Shown here: piece by piece, positions 47,346 to 60,380 of the stretch
How positions within the stretch are numbered: the first letter of the stretch is position 1
Layout of the letters: every line of letters starts with the position of its first letter
From: Scatophagus argus
Lineage: Eukaryota; Chordata; Actinopteri; Scatophagidae
NCBI RefSeq assembly: GCF_020382885.2
Contig: NC_058512.1
Span: 11,868,802-11,932,801, forward strand
Length of the DNA stretch: 64,000 nucleotides
Direction of reading: 5' to 3'
The notes under the pieces: generated by a model
The model's database searches: none
Told to the model about the DNA's origin: nothing
Seen by the model: the letters and a program-made list of their open reading frames with translations, nothing else
Position numbers and translations under genes: made by a program

Positions 47346-50300
47346 AGAGTCATAGCCATGGACAGGGTATATGGCTGTTCATTTTGGCAAATGAGCTGGA
47401 ATTTATTGCGCACACAGCAAACGAAGTGCTGCCTGTGAGGCCTAACCCAGAGCCATACGATTTAATTAAAAAAAAAAAAAAATCTTTTTCTTCTTCGTGT
47501 AATTTCGCTGCAGGCTGTCGGGTGCATTACTGCCACTAACAGTTTGTCATAAATACTACACATTCTGTTTGTGTTCGAGACATCACATCCTTAGGTGTAG
47601 CCATGTCACATACAACAAGGCCAAATGCGTGTGGTGTTAATTTCATTATTTACGTTAAGAATTACCTGCATTTGTAATGTAGGTAAATGTAAATGTAAAT
47701 TTACATTGCAGGGAAATGTTACAAACGTTACAAAGCAATGTCTATAAAAAAAAACTGTATTCCCAGGTTGGTGTTTTGACTCTTTTGGACGATAGTGCAC
47801 TGTATGTTTAAATCAGTAGCAATGCAATTGAAAATACAATAAAATCACTCAGTATTTCCTGACCGCAGTCATATAGTGTGCAGAAGGCTGTAGCAGTCTG
47901 CACTAAAGTAAGAGTCAACTCATAAAAAAGTGTCCTAGTCTCAGTAGTATTATTACATCATCACTTTCCTTCAAATGTGTCCCCTTCTGAAATAATGGTG
48001 TACCATAATCCCAGTTGGTCCTGTCACTGCATCGGTGAAAGAAAATACCTGTTGTGGTGTTACTTGTCTGACACTGGTGAGAACTGACCATTCCTGTCTT
48101 AGCAGCAATGCCTAAATAACCATGTATGCTACAGACCTGCAAAAATCTGCTGGTGCAATACCCAGTTCTCCTTTCATAACCTCATCATCGTTTGGCTGTA
48201 CAGAAATATAGAATTCACATATTAGTGTTTGATACATATTTTCTATACACACCTCATATCTGTCTTCTCATAACTTTACTGTCTGCTGCATGTTTTAACA
48301 CATACAGAGAAATCAAACCATGTATAAAACTCTGAGCCAGTTTGTAAGCATTTATTTCTATTTATTGGCCTGTATGAACCTGGATATCATGATTTCAAGC
48401 TACATATTTTCCTTTGACTTTTAACACTACTGTACATCATCTAAGCTCTAAAACATTCCACTGCTGTGTTGGTTCATTTCGTTCGCTTTCACTGACTCAT
48501 GCAGTTTGTCTAACAGAGAAAAAAATACTTGTTTGGATCAGAGTTTTTCAAATTTATTCCGCATTCTGGGCTCGTCCAACCGGTAAGAGACCTGAGTATT
48601 GATACCTCACGTGCTAGAGTGGTTATATATCTCACCTGTTTTGAAAATGCCTAGAGATTCCCCAAGAGGAGCTGAGAAACTCTGCTGTGGAGAGAAATGT
48701 CAGCACTACCCTGTTTAGCCTGCTGCCATTGCGACCTGGGCCCTGATAAGTGGCAAAAAATGGATGGAGGGAACTTTTGAGCGCTAATAATATTACTGGC
48801 ATAATGAAACTATACTTACTGTGTATATGGCGGTCTCATTTGTGCAAGCTAATGATACAATTAAATGCAGTGTCATTTAGCCAGTGATATAGTACACTCT
48901 TGTTAAAAATCTTCTATGCATTTCCCTTTGTGCATATTATCGAAGAATGCACTCAAACCAGAGAGGAAAAAGACACAGAGCCCTGGTCAGCGGCTAATAG
49001 CAGGTAATTTGTTGCATTGATTAGAGCTGTCTCAATGTTGTTCTGAGGTCGAAACCACATTTGAGTATGGTATTGATACTCTTTAAACCTAGAAAGTGAA
49101 AGAGCTACTGAGCTACACCTCTTTACTAGAGAATTTACTATGAAATGGAAGATTGCACATCTTGTACATTATTGTACCTGTAAAAGTCTGGAAATCAGAG
49201 ATATAATCATTGTATTTTCTCTAAAATATCAAAAAGGTCTGCTGAGAAAAAAGAAGTGGCAGATTGGGACTGGCTCTGAGAAATCCGTTTCATTTTTTCT
49301 GTTTGTTTTGGCCGGGTTGAGGATGGCTTTTGAAGATGGATCAGCGCTAGGGACAACTTAATAATGAAGGCCATCTACTACCAGCTTATAAATGATAATC
49401 AGGCATATGTAACCTGAAAACGATGGAATTACGTTTCACGCGCTCCTCTAGGAATTTGATGTATCACGCAAACAACTTAGTGCCTGATGTCTTTAAGGAG
49501 TCTGTCTGATACACAGGGAGGGTTTTGCTCTATGAATTCAGCAACCCAGTAACCCTCCATCTTTGATTGTTGAAAGGGATTTAAGGTAAACACAAGTTTG
49601 AGCCTGAGGCACTGCTGTTCATAGAAACTGACCGAGATGTAAAGGCATTTTGCTGACTTGAACTCGACTGAACATAGAAGTCTCTATCCATTGTGAAAAT
49701 ATGATCAAAGCTATATTGACAAGGTTGTGCACAAAATTTGGTCAAAATAGATCCAGAGTGTCACCTGTGAATTTGACCCCGTGTACTGCTATCTATAACG
49801 TGTTTTAAGGTGAACTGCAGTTATTTAATGCACAAACCCTGTGCACATGACCACAATAGCTTGTTTCTCCACGTCCGTAATCAGAATAGTTACCGTTTGT
49901 CACACCCATACTCACACTGATAGCTATTATTTTTTAAATGTCTTGCAAACTGTTCCGTTTAATACCCAGATTTTGTTGTGTTACATTGTTTTACAGTTGA
50001 TACTGTAACATTTGTAGATGCAACCTGTAATTCCTCTGGTCAAACAGACTGCAGCTTTGTAAATTTGCCGTCGTGAGAGTATGCATTTATTCTCTTAATT
50101 CGTTTATGAGCTAGAAAGAAACGTACTTTATTATTCTACTCGTGAAACTGCAAAATAGCGTGGTGGGGGAAAGTCACTGTCATGGTGCTAAAGCAATTAG
50201 CGAAAAGGTTGTTACCACTGTTGCACTGAAAGCTAGTGGGATTACTCACTCTCTTGGGACTACAGTTGTAAAAAGGGTCACAACAATTTACTGCCTGGAA

Positions 50301-53300
50301 CCAACAGTGGGTTGTTTTTTTTATTCTTTCCAGACCAAAGGGGATATTGAACTTTGCACATCTTATTATCTAGGAAACCAAGTGAAGTAATTAATAGATT
50401 CAAACCTCAGGGGTGCGGAGATTGTGTGCTCATCTCCATCTGTTTGTTTTTTTCAATCTTTGACACACGAATGTCAAAGCTATTGCCACGAAAGTTGCAG
50501 TGCACATTCAAGCATCAGCAGGAGGAGAACTATTGATTTTCGTAACTCTTTGACCTTTCCTCTAGCAGGGTTTGTTAACTACAAGTGCTGTGGTTTCTTG
50601 ATTCAGGATCAGTGCTTGCTTGACTGTTTCTGACCAGCCCACGAGACCAAATTAAAAGCGTGCTTCAGTAGATGTCAGTAAAAGTACATTGGCTGGCTGA
50701 ATGTGGTAATCTAGACTAATTCCTTTACATTGTTTTCAGGAAATTTAATTGCAGTAATGGCTATTTATTGAATGAATGGATTTTGTTTAGAATGTGAATG
50801 TTTTCAATTTGAACTTCAATGCCATTAATATACTTCAGTGATGAGGTTATTAGACTAATTTTGACATGTAATTTATGCCTTTAAGACTCAATAGAAATAA
50901 AAATCCATTCCTTACAAAATCAGGTTATGTGAAAATCCAGGCATTTTGCGTTTCTGTTACCCTTTGATAGTTGTTTGGGTTTGAAGTTGGAACGTTTGGC
51001 GAGACCCTCAGAGTTTATCCACCTACACACAATCCTGACTGAATCCTACTTTTGCTTTTCATCGTTAAATCTTTTCAACGTGTGTGTTTTAATGACTGTG
51101 TGGGTTAACAGTGAATTTTCTGGGGTGTTTGTAGTCAAAAAAAGAAAAAAGTAAAAATTTCATAATCAGTTTGCAACATTTCCTTCCATTGTTTGTGAAG
51201 ACAATTTGATTAGATTTTTTCAGTTCATCCTTTGTTTATGTTTTCTTTACTGTAGATCCAACGGGCTCACTTCTTCTATGTAAAAACTGTCCTCACTGCA
51301 AGGGCTATGTACTGCAGAACTTACATCCTGAGAGAGACACAGAGAGAGACTGTAGCTTTAAATGAACTAAGTCCTCGATCACTTCCCTCTACATAACATA
51401 CAATCAATACGCTATGTTTATGAATCATCATTTTGCTCCATAGCTGACAGGTGTAGTGGTACATAACAGCAGTTTTCAGCAAAAGTACTGTGTATGCTAT
51501 CAACAAAAAATCTGAAAGATTTTCACACAAGACTAATTTTAATACAAGCTTGACGTAGACTTGGACTTTGACTTCAAACTCAAGTTAAAGTCATTCCCCT
51601 TACAAAATACAGATGGCTCACTGACTCGTTTGCTGCTTTCAGTTTCAAAAGTGGTTTATTTCAGGGATTTTATTACGTATCTTTTGCTTGTACACCACCT
51701 GGCCACTCAACCACCAGGAAAGAAAATAAACATTTCTGAGGCAGACATCAGGAATAAATAGATAAATAAGCAAAAATGCTATTATCTAACTCAGGATGAT
51801 GAGTCATGCTCACCCCAAAATAATCATAACTCTAACTGCCACAGACTTCAAAAGAAAGGGGGAAAATAATACTTAGAAACCTGTGGTGTTGTGAAATAAT
51901 AGCGATGATACATAAATATAAGACAGGGAGATGAAGAGAGAATAATATATGCACTTTTTTTTTCAAGGTACCCAGTGGAGAAGATGAACTGCAGATGGAT
52001 GTCAGTTTTCAACAGATGGCAGTGTGTCTCACACTTTATCTGGAGAGCGTCTAGGTCTTCAAGTGCTTAATATTACCGTGCAACGTGCAACATTGGTGAT
52101 TCAAATCGTTTGATAGTTTACGTATTTATCTATTTCTTCTATTCAGAGATTGTTGCTGCTGCAATTTTCGATTTGGATGCAATTTTTCTGTACAATCTTG
52201 CCCAACAAACACACCAGAGAGCAGCCCACTGCAACTACAAGTGAAGAAAATGTGTTAGATAAGAGCATCACTTTCCAGCTTTCCTTACTGATCATCTTGG
52301 GAATTTAGCGTGTAATTTTGCACTCACACAATGGCTTTTTCCACTCTTCATGGAACAGACTCTCCTGTTATTCTGTAAAGTTCTACTATATATTGGAATA
52401 ATACGTTGTGGGTCAGGGTTTACAGGCTCATTATCTTCCAATAGACAATAATTATTCATTCTATGTATGACAGCTCTAATGGGAATGACACAATGTTATT
52501 GGACACAATCCAAAACACAAGTTTTACACTGGATTTATGCAATTAGCCCTTACTTAGCCTGAAACAGTGTACTGAGAATGTGTGTTTTCTGTACAACCAC
52601 AGTTTTGAAGAACTCATCAGTGACAAGGATCAGCAACAATCAGTGAGTACATTTTGAGAGGAAAGACAATGGAAATGTTTATGGTGAAATTGTTCAACTC
52701 TGATTAGAAAATTTGCCTAAGCAAAGTGTCAGAAAGACAAGAGAACACAGAATACGCTTGGCTGTGGAGCTATTAGGTCCATTATAACAAAGTTTTCACA
52801 CTGGTACAGACACATTTCAAACTTCAGCCAAGGGTTGCTTCAGTGCTGGGTTAGCTCTGAGTTTGCACAGTTTTAACCCGAACAGGGCTAATATTGGTGC
52901 CGTTGTGAAACAGGGCTAAGATAAACAATGTAAACATTAGTTGCATGTTTAAATGGACATTTAACCGAGGGAAACAATGTCTGGAAAGGAGCTAAGAAAT
53001 CCCTGTATCTCTCTCTTTCCTCTTTCTCTCTAGTTTTCTTTCTCTATGTGGATCACTCAGCTGTTTTTCATTTGTCTAGATTTTTGTCATCAGTTTGTGT
53101 ATATCCTGATTATACTCTGCTAATATTGTCTTCTTCCTGGTCAAAAGGGTGGAGAGGAGGTGGCACAGATCCCACTGGGCCTCAAGCTGCTCATTTGACC
53201 TCCTGAATCCACATTCTTCACATGCATTTAATCATCTACATGCATCAAAAATGTTTTCATTGTAATCTGTATTTTTCTGTTGTTACTTTCTGTACACACA

Positions 53301-56300
53301 ACATTCTATTGCATGTATGTGCTTCCCAGGAGAGGGATCCCTCCTCTGTGACTCTGAGGTTTCTTTCATTTGTCCCTTGTTAGGGTCAAATGACAGGGAT
53401 GTTGTACACTGCACAGACTGTAAAGCCTCCTGAGGCAGGATGTATAAATAAAGCTGATTTGACCTGAGAAAAAGACAAAGGAAAGAAACTACAACCTAAT
53501 CTGATAAAAGGTGAAATTTGACGATTTAAGCTTGATGTTTGACAGTTCTGTGTAACTCTTACCAGTGTGTGCTTATTTTCACATGCATACACTCTGGTTT
53601 AAATAATGGTGTATTAAATCCCCCCAGGGACTGCTCAACACCCTGCATGGCTGATTACATCCTGCTTTGATTTAAATGCACTCATCCCTCACAAACATCA
53701 CCGGAGACCCCCACCCTCCCCACTCCTGTTCTGCCCGGAAATTAGTGGGCCAGTCAAAATGATTAATAAATGACTGGTAAATAAATCTAATTTTTTTCAC
53801 TGTACAGCCAACACATCATACTCAGGGTTCCAATATCACCCTGCCTGTCCAAATTTATTCTGATTTGTAAAAGTAGGTTTCCCAGTATATAGGAATTTTT
53901 AAAGAAAAGCATTTGGAGGCAAAGTCATTAAAGTTTTTTTTTTTATTTATTTTGTATTCTCATTTTGTCAACCTACTTCTTATTGGACAGCTGTAGCTAA
54001 CAAATTGATTAATTTTTTTTTGTTGTTGCATTAAAATGCTAATTATATTCTAACTTTTGCTTTTTTGTTATGAAAAGCCAACCCCAGGTCTCTGAAAAGT
54101 CAGTAAAAATCACACTGCTCACAACTTATGTCCACAGTAAAGCAGTAACTTGTGATGAAGGTCAGGGACCAGTGTGCACAATTTCTACTGAGTCTAAACT
54201 GGAGATAGACACATCATTATTGAGTAAACTTTGATTGCACAATGTAATGGCTATAGAATAATGGCATCATCTGCACCATGGCTCCCTATTCATTTTACTT
54301 TCACTATACAATTTTGTTTGCCATTGGGCACAAAATCTCCTGGGAGAATGCGGGCTGATGGGTGATCCAGCTTGGCACCATTACCATCTGCTTTCATATT
54401 TCCATTATAGACTAAATTAATGAATACACTTTTGTTCTGTGTTGTTGATAGTTGCTTCTGTGAGGAATATGAAAAGTGATCTGGTTGTCTTTGTGACAGT
54501 GGCTCCAACAATAATACCACTTTTAGATGAATTATAGATAATCGCTGAATGTGACAAATAACACCCTTTGAAAACAAAGGAATATACTTGCATGCAAAAT
54601 AGGCCTCTGATGTGTTTTTATTGCTTGTTGACATTTCAGTGCAGGACATTTAAAACCACCTCTGTAAGTACATCCTGTGGAAAACCGGGACAATATTTGC
54701 CACTTCGTGCTTATAAAAACCAATTGCCCAATCACCGAACATTGTCTAGTAAAGTAATAGGCAGAGGGCCCCCTCAGGCTTATGACCAGGAATAGCTGTC
54801 CTGATTGTCCTCTCAGTTGGTGGCCATGAATGAGAGGCTTATGTTCATTCAGTGTTCATCAATGTTCCGACTGATTCAACTATATGAATACACAACAAGC
54901 TATGAACCAGAGGAAATTGACTGATTAACAGGATTACAGGATGAAAACATGATTGACCTGGATAAAGCAACATTTAACAGAAACCATTCATGCACGCAAA
55001 CTGGTTGACAGAGACAAGGGGTGTGCAAAATTTGTTTAATATCCCACCTGAAAGAGCACTTCATGTTGAAATATTAATTTACTTTCGAGGAATTTATGAT
55101 TATGTGGTATTACATGAGGATAAAAGCCCTTGATCCAACGTGTACAAATACTGTTGATTTTAAATGGAAGACTTCTCTTTTGCAATTTTTCTTCTGCTTC
55201 AAGTGTTTAGATCAAATCCCTGTTAAGGGAGAAGTTGATAGATGGAGAAAATATTCTTACACTTGCTGCAGCTTTCAGGATTCATTTCCTTCAGTGGGTG
55301 ATGAGTGTTCCGATGCACTGTAATGTATTTATTTTTCTTCTGCGGAAAGCCATTCTTTGTCCTTAAGGCTCAATGACAATTCTTAGGATTAATTTACCGT
55401 TGATGTTTGAGAGCTCACATATGGGAAATTCTCAAGTACAATGAGACACCGAGGCACAAACAAGGTTACTGGTAACCTCCATCTGAGAAGCTGAATTTTG
55501 ATTTATTACTCTGCAACATGACTGTAATGAACACAGGTGGTGCAATGAGAACAATGGTTGGTATAATCACCTTTTGCCATCTTGCCTTAATGTGTCTGTG
55601 TTAAACCTAATCTCATATTTATACAAATCTGATAAAAATCTAACATTTTTATGCCATGTTTTAGAAAAGCATACGGAAATGTTCTATTTTCATTGAACAA
55701 TACTGCTGTTTTTTACTTCTCCTTTTAATGCTATCCATCCAATCAGTGCAATCGGCTGTTATTATGTGGTTACTGCAAAATCATGAACAGAGTGATTCAC
55801 AGCGAAGGTTACTTGTACTTTATGGAAAGATTGTGGAGTAGCTCAACCAATTTGATAAAATCACAATTTGATTAAAAAATTACATACACACACTGAGTCA
55901 GCCAGTGCACCTGAACAGAACACGCTGAAGAGTGTGTATTAGTCAACAAGTTGAGAAGTTTGTAGATAATGGCAATGGATAAATAGCCACAATTGATGAA
56001 TATATGGTTGAAACATCCAGTATCTCCCACTCTAAGTAGTACTAGCACAAATGCTGATTGAATTTTATGAGAAGGTCTTGTAATATGCACTATTGTGTCC
56101 ACTTGCATATCAATAGTTATTAATATTAAGTTTGATAAAATGATGGGAATTCCTCTCACAGTCCCCAAAACATGCACATTAGGATTGCAGCTGCTGGGGA
56201 TCAAAAACTTTGAGTGTTTTTATGCAGACAGAGGTTCCCCATGAACCCTGTCACCCACATCAAGTGTGCACTCTGTCTCAAATATCAAAACTTTGTCAGC

Positions 56301-58834
56301 CAGCTGCTTTGCATCCTAAAGATGATTGCAACCTCCAATCAGATTTACATATTTTAATGAGGCATATACATGGAGTGCTAACCTCCCATAAAAACAAAAC
56401 CCCCCAAAAGTGAGCCAAAGTAAGTTTAGAGCAGTTAAAAATATATTTATTTTTTTCTCTGTCTTTTACAGCGCCCAGTATACTTGTGCAAAGGGTGACA
56501 TTAAGGTGTCCCAGACTTCTTTGTCCTCAATTCTACTAGTTAAAGCACATATGGTCCTAATTACTGTGGGTACGTTCAGGGACTCAAAAAAAGAAGAGGA
56601 TAGTGCTCCCAAAGGCTTTTGGCAATTTTGGGTGCTTGACTTCTTGAAATTGAAAAGATATGCAGCCTCTAGACTATACATTTCTCCAAGGATTTCAGCT
56701 GATATACTGCCACTTCTAGCGTGATTTGGAACCCATGAGCTTGATGCAGGCATTTGAGCAGTAATAGCGGGGATATTCACCATCCTGCAAAGCACAATTA
56801 CAGTTAGATGTAGGCACCAAATCTGTAGATTTCTGATTGGCAATCTGAATTTGACAAACCTCCCAACTTGTCATTGAGAGTTATCCAGTGTGAGCTTCAG
56901 ACTAGAGGGCGACTGAAGCATTTATTTACTTCAGCTGCACTGAGCCTATTGATTGGGATAGTTAACATTCCTTGTGTACCGTTAGAACAGCCCAGACCTT
57001 ACCCAGGGCCATTTTTATTTTAGTTTCCAGCAGGCATATGTTGAAGTCTGACTGTTGCCGAGACAGGATGTGCGCTCATGATCAAAAACAACGTCAGTGT
57101 CTGCCTCAAGTGAAAAGAGCAATTTTCCACCCAACTCTGTTTTTACTGTGCCTACTTTGCATTATGTGCTTCTTTCCCTCCAGTCTTGTTTTGCTGTAGA
57201 TTGAGGAGAGGACAAAATAAAGGCGACTGCTGCAATTCCATCCCTATTGGCCCCTTGGCAAATTGGCCCTTTATCAAACGGGGGCCCCATCTATCAAGCC
57301 AAAGACGGGTATTGAAATTGCCCCACCGGCCACAAATCAGACCAATGGATCGGCCTTTATCTCAGACAAGGCCGTCATCACTCTGTAGTGGCTGGAAGGG
57401 GAGGAACTGGGCCATTTAAGAGCCTATCCTGCATTTCTTTGCTGATAGATGTAGCTGGCTTGACCTCCCTGTGACCTGGACCATCTGGACAAGGGCCAAA
57501 CCCGTGCCTAACCTGGTTCATTATCTGGCTGCATGTGTGTGTTTGATTCTCTTTCACTCCATGACTATGACTTACTTACTCTGTCTGTTTTTGCCCGATC
57601 CTGACATGCCTTCGCTGTCGGTTTTTCTCCTGCTCCTCTATTACTGTTAGCTCGAGTTTTCCTAACCTCCTAATCTTGTCTGTCTTTGTCTCTTCCCCTG
57701 TGCTGCCTATCACACACAGTCTTTTTCACCATTTTTTTTCCTAAATCTCCCCTCTCACTGCTCACATTCATTTTCTGTAGCCAATCAATGCAAATAGAGA
57801 AAGACCATAATGAAGGACAAGACAAATGGATGCTGTATTGTCAGCTGTGCCTCCCTAGTTCTAAATATTACCCTGCCTGCTATGATTGATGGAAAGCTGT
57901 ATTCAGGTAATACCTCACTCTTGCCACATTCCCACAAGCAGCTATCTGTAATGGTAGACTGCCTGGCTGACATAATCCTACTGTGTGTTTCTGTCGATAT
58001 GAATACCATAAATTTTAGTGTAAACATTGCTATCTCCACATTAAAGCTAATGTATACCGATGGTTACCCCCCTCCTGTGCTGATTCATGTTGAAACAAAT
58101 AAATTTAACCAGCAGGTCAAAAGTTATGAAAAAACTTCAAGCTGACAAGTTTAGATCTCAGAAGTGCGGCGACAGAGTGATCAGTCTGACCTGTGCTCTG
58201 TCATTCACTGGCAGGCGACGTCTTTGCTCATCCTCTCTGATCAATTTTTGTGACTTATGGGTTTAACTAAAAGCCCATCCACAATCTAATTCTCTTCTTA
58301 ATTATGTTTTAACTGCTCTGCTTTTATTTGATTAGATTCAATCACAGTGCAATGAACCCAATCAGAGACAGGGATATTATTTGTACGTGCAGATTCATTA
58401 ACATAAACCTGCTTTGCCGCTGGGCTGATTGGGAGGCACAAGAGCCATTATGAAAACATAGAAGTGAGAGTTTTAGAGGATCACTTTGGATTAGTACCAC
58501 TTGGGTCTTATATTTGTAGTTTTGGCCATAACTTCAAATAGCTGAGATAACTTTCTGCTCAACAAAGTGATACATACAACTTCACATCAGTCTGATGGGG
58601 GAAGAAACGTGAGAGGTCAGGCAATCAGACAGCTTCTAAACAAGCCACCAGGGTAGCCAGAATGTTTTTCACTTTGGATGGAAAAGTGAGCATATTCCAT
58701 AGGCTGCTATTAATAACACATTGGACAGGTAAACTGCGTGTTTCCACAGCAACAGGAAGTACAACTAGATTTTAAAAACTTTCATATGGATGAAAGTTTA
58801 CAAATGAACTGTTGGATTTTAATCTTTTAATCTC
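47346..58834. other. Gene desert with candidate regulatory elements
   Basis: No splice-bounded exon or protein-like reading frame was found in about 11.5 kb. The stretch contains a poly(A) run near 47.47 kb, a perfect palindrome AATGTAAATTTACATT (about 47691-47706), one fish repeat (53270-53467), and several blocks with the look of conserved non-coding elements: long unique sequence, homeodomain-type TAATTA/CAATCA cores and no coding frame. The best of these are listed in the findings. The rest shows nothing recognisable. Confidence 0.55.
53270..53467 (+). repeat. Teleost interspersed repeat, 3' part
   Basis: The sequence has the hallmarks of a repeat found in very many fish genomes: CTGTACACACAACATTCTAT, then GGAGAGGGATCCCTCCTCTG, TGAGGTTTCTTTCATTTGTC, GGGTCAAATGACAGGGATGT, TAAAGCCTCCTGAGGCA and ATAAATAAAGCTGATTTGA at the end. 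The centre of the usual unit is deleted here. The A-rich ATAAATAAA end suggests spread by retrotransposition, but the family name cannot be fixed by eye. Confidence 0.6.
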
Positions 58835-60380
58835 AGCTGCAGGCCCAGATGGTGTGAGCCCCAGGGTCATGAAAGCCTGTGCCCCCCAGCTAAGCGGAGT
58901 ACTTCATCATGTCTTCAACCTGAGTCTGAGTCTTCAGAGGGTCCCGTGGTGTGAAAGACATCATGCCTCGTTCCTGTCCCGAAGACGCCACGTCCGGGTG
59001 ATCTCAAGGACTACAGGCCTGTGGCCCTGACGTCACGCATCATGAGGACCCTGGAAAGACTCGTCCTGGAACAGCTCCGGCCCATGGTCCAACCACTTCA
59101 GGATCCCCTTCAGTTCCCCTACCAGCCCCACCTTGGAGTGGACGATGCCATCATCTACCTGCTGAACAGAGTCTACACCCACCTGGACAAGCCGGCAAGC
59201 ACTGTGAGAATCATGTTCTTTGATTTCTTGAGTGCATTTGACATCATCAGGCCAGCTCTGTTGGCGGAGAAGCTGACAGCGATGCAGGTGGATGCCCCAC
59301 TGGTGTCCTGGGTCGCAGACTATCTGACTGTACGCCTGAAGTGCTGCTTGTCAGACGAAGTGATCAGCAACACCGGTGCTCCACAGGGAACCGTCCTTGC
59401 TCCCTTCCTCTTCACCATTTACCCCACAGACTGCACTGCACAGAGACCTACCACCTTCAGAAATTTTCTGATGACTCTACAGTGGTTGGTGTATTACTGG
59501 GGAGGATGAGAGAGAGTACAGGATGGTAGTGGACAACTTTGTCACATGGAGCGGGAAAAACCACCTACAGCTCAATGTGACAAAGACCAAGGAACTGGTG
59601 GTGGACCTGAGGAGGACTAAGGCTCTAGTGATCCCTATCAACATCAAAGGGGCCACTGTGGAGGTGGTGGAGGAGTACAAATATTTGGGGGTGTACTTGG
59701 ACCACAAACTGGACTGGTGCAAGAACGTGGACATGTTTACAGAAATGGCCAGAGCTGCCTCTATTTTCTGAGGCGACTGAGGTCCTTCAACATCTGCAGG
59801 ACGATGCTGAGGATGTTCTACGAGTCGGTGGTGTCCAGTGCCATCACATATGCTGTTGGCTGCTGGGGAGCTGCCCAGAGCTGGGGGACACTAACAGTAT
59901 CAACAGCATCATCAAGAAGGCCAGCCATGTTGTGGGAGATGAACTGCACTCTCTGACGGTGGTGTCTGAGAGGAGGATGTTGTCCAAAATAAAGACTATA
60001 CTGGACTTTCCCTCTCACCCTCTCCACAATGTGCTGATCAGCTACAGGAGCTCGTTCAGCAGCAAAGCACCACAGAGCGACACAGGAAATCATTCCTGCC
60101 TGTCGCCATCAAACTGTTAAACTCTGTCCTGTGACGGACACACATACTTTTATATATACAATGTATGTATGGTTTTACACATGTAAAGACCTGTATTTTT
60201 AGATTTTTAACACATGTAAATACCTGTATTTTTAGATTTATATTTATCATGTTGTTTATCCTATTTTTATATCTTTCATTTTTCTTTCTTGGTCAGGAAT
60301 ACTGCAAGTGCAATGTCTGTACGAAAAAGAATTTCCCTTCGGGGATAAATAAAGGAATTCTGATTCTGATTCTGATTCTT
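58835..60380 (+). mobile_element. Dead LINE fragment with reverse transcriptase (L2/CR1-like)
   Basis: A 5'-truncated non-LTR retrotransposon. It starts inside the reverse transcriptase at AAGPDGVSPRVMKA and continues through YRPVALTSRIMRTLERLV, the first catalytic region FFDFLSAFDIIRP, GAPQGTVLAPFLFTIY and the FSDD catalytic motif (usually FADD). The C-terminal part holds HLQLNVTKTKELVVD and YKYLGVYLDHKLDW. The match moves through at least five frame changes (about 58950, 59460, 59520, 59720 and 59930), so no protein can be made. The endonuclease is missing. The 3' end is GGGATAAATAAAGGAATTC followed by TTCTGA-type repeats, as in fish L2-group elements. Confidence 0.85.
60177..60242 (+). repeat. 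33-bp tandem duplication in LINE 3' UTR
   Basis: Two adjacent 33-base copies starting ACACATGTAAA and containing ACCTGTATTTTTAGATTT differ at only two positions or so. They lie in the 3' UTR of the LINE fragment. Confidence 0.9.

Noticed and set aside
47685-47710. Short palindrome AATGTAAATTTACATT as a regulatory site
   Set aside because: A 16-base AT-rich palindrome within a TGTAAA-type simple run is expected by chance in such sequence, and no gene start is near.
50385-50425. Minus-strand GGTTTGAATC, B-box-like
   Set aside because: No matching A box or foldable acceptor stem was found.
58812-60120. Open reading frames that could be read as a host gene
   Set aside because: The frames are pieces of one LINE reverse transcriptase broken by frame changes, with a retrotransposon-type tail; they are not exons of a host gene.
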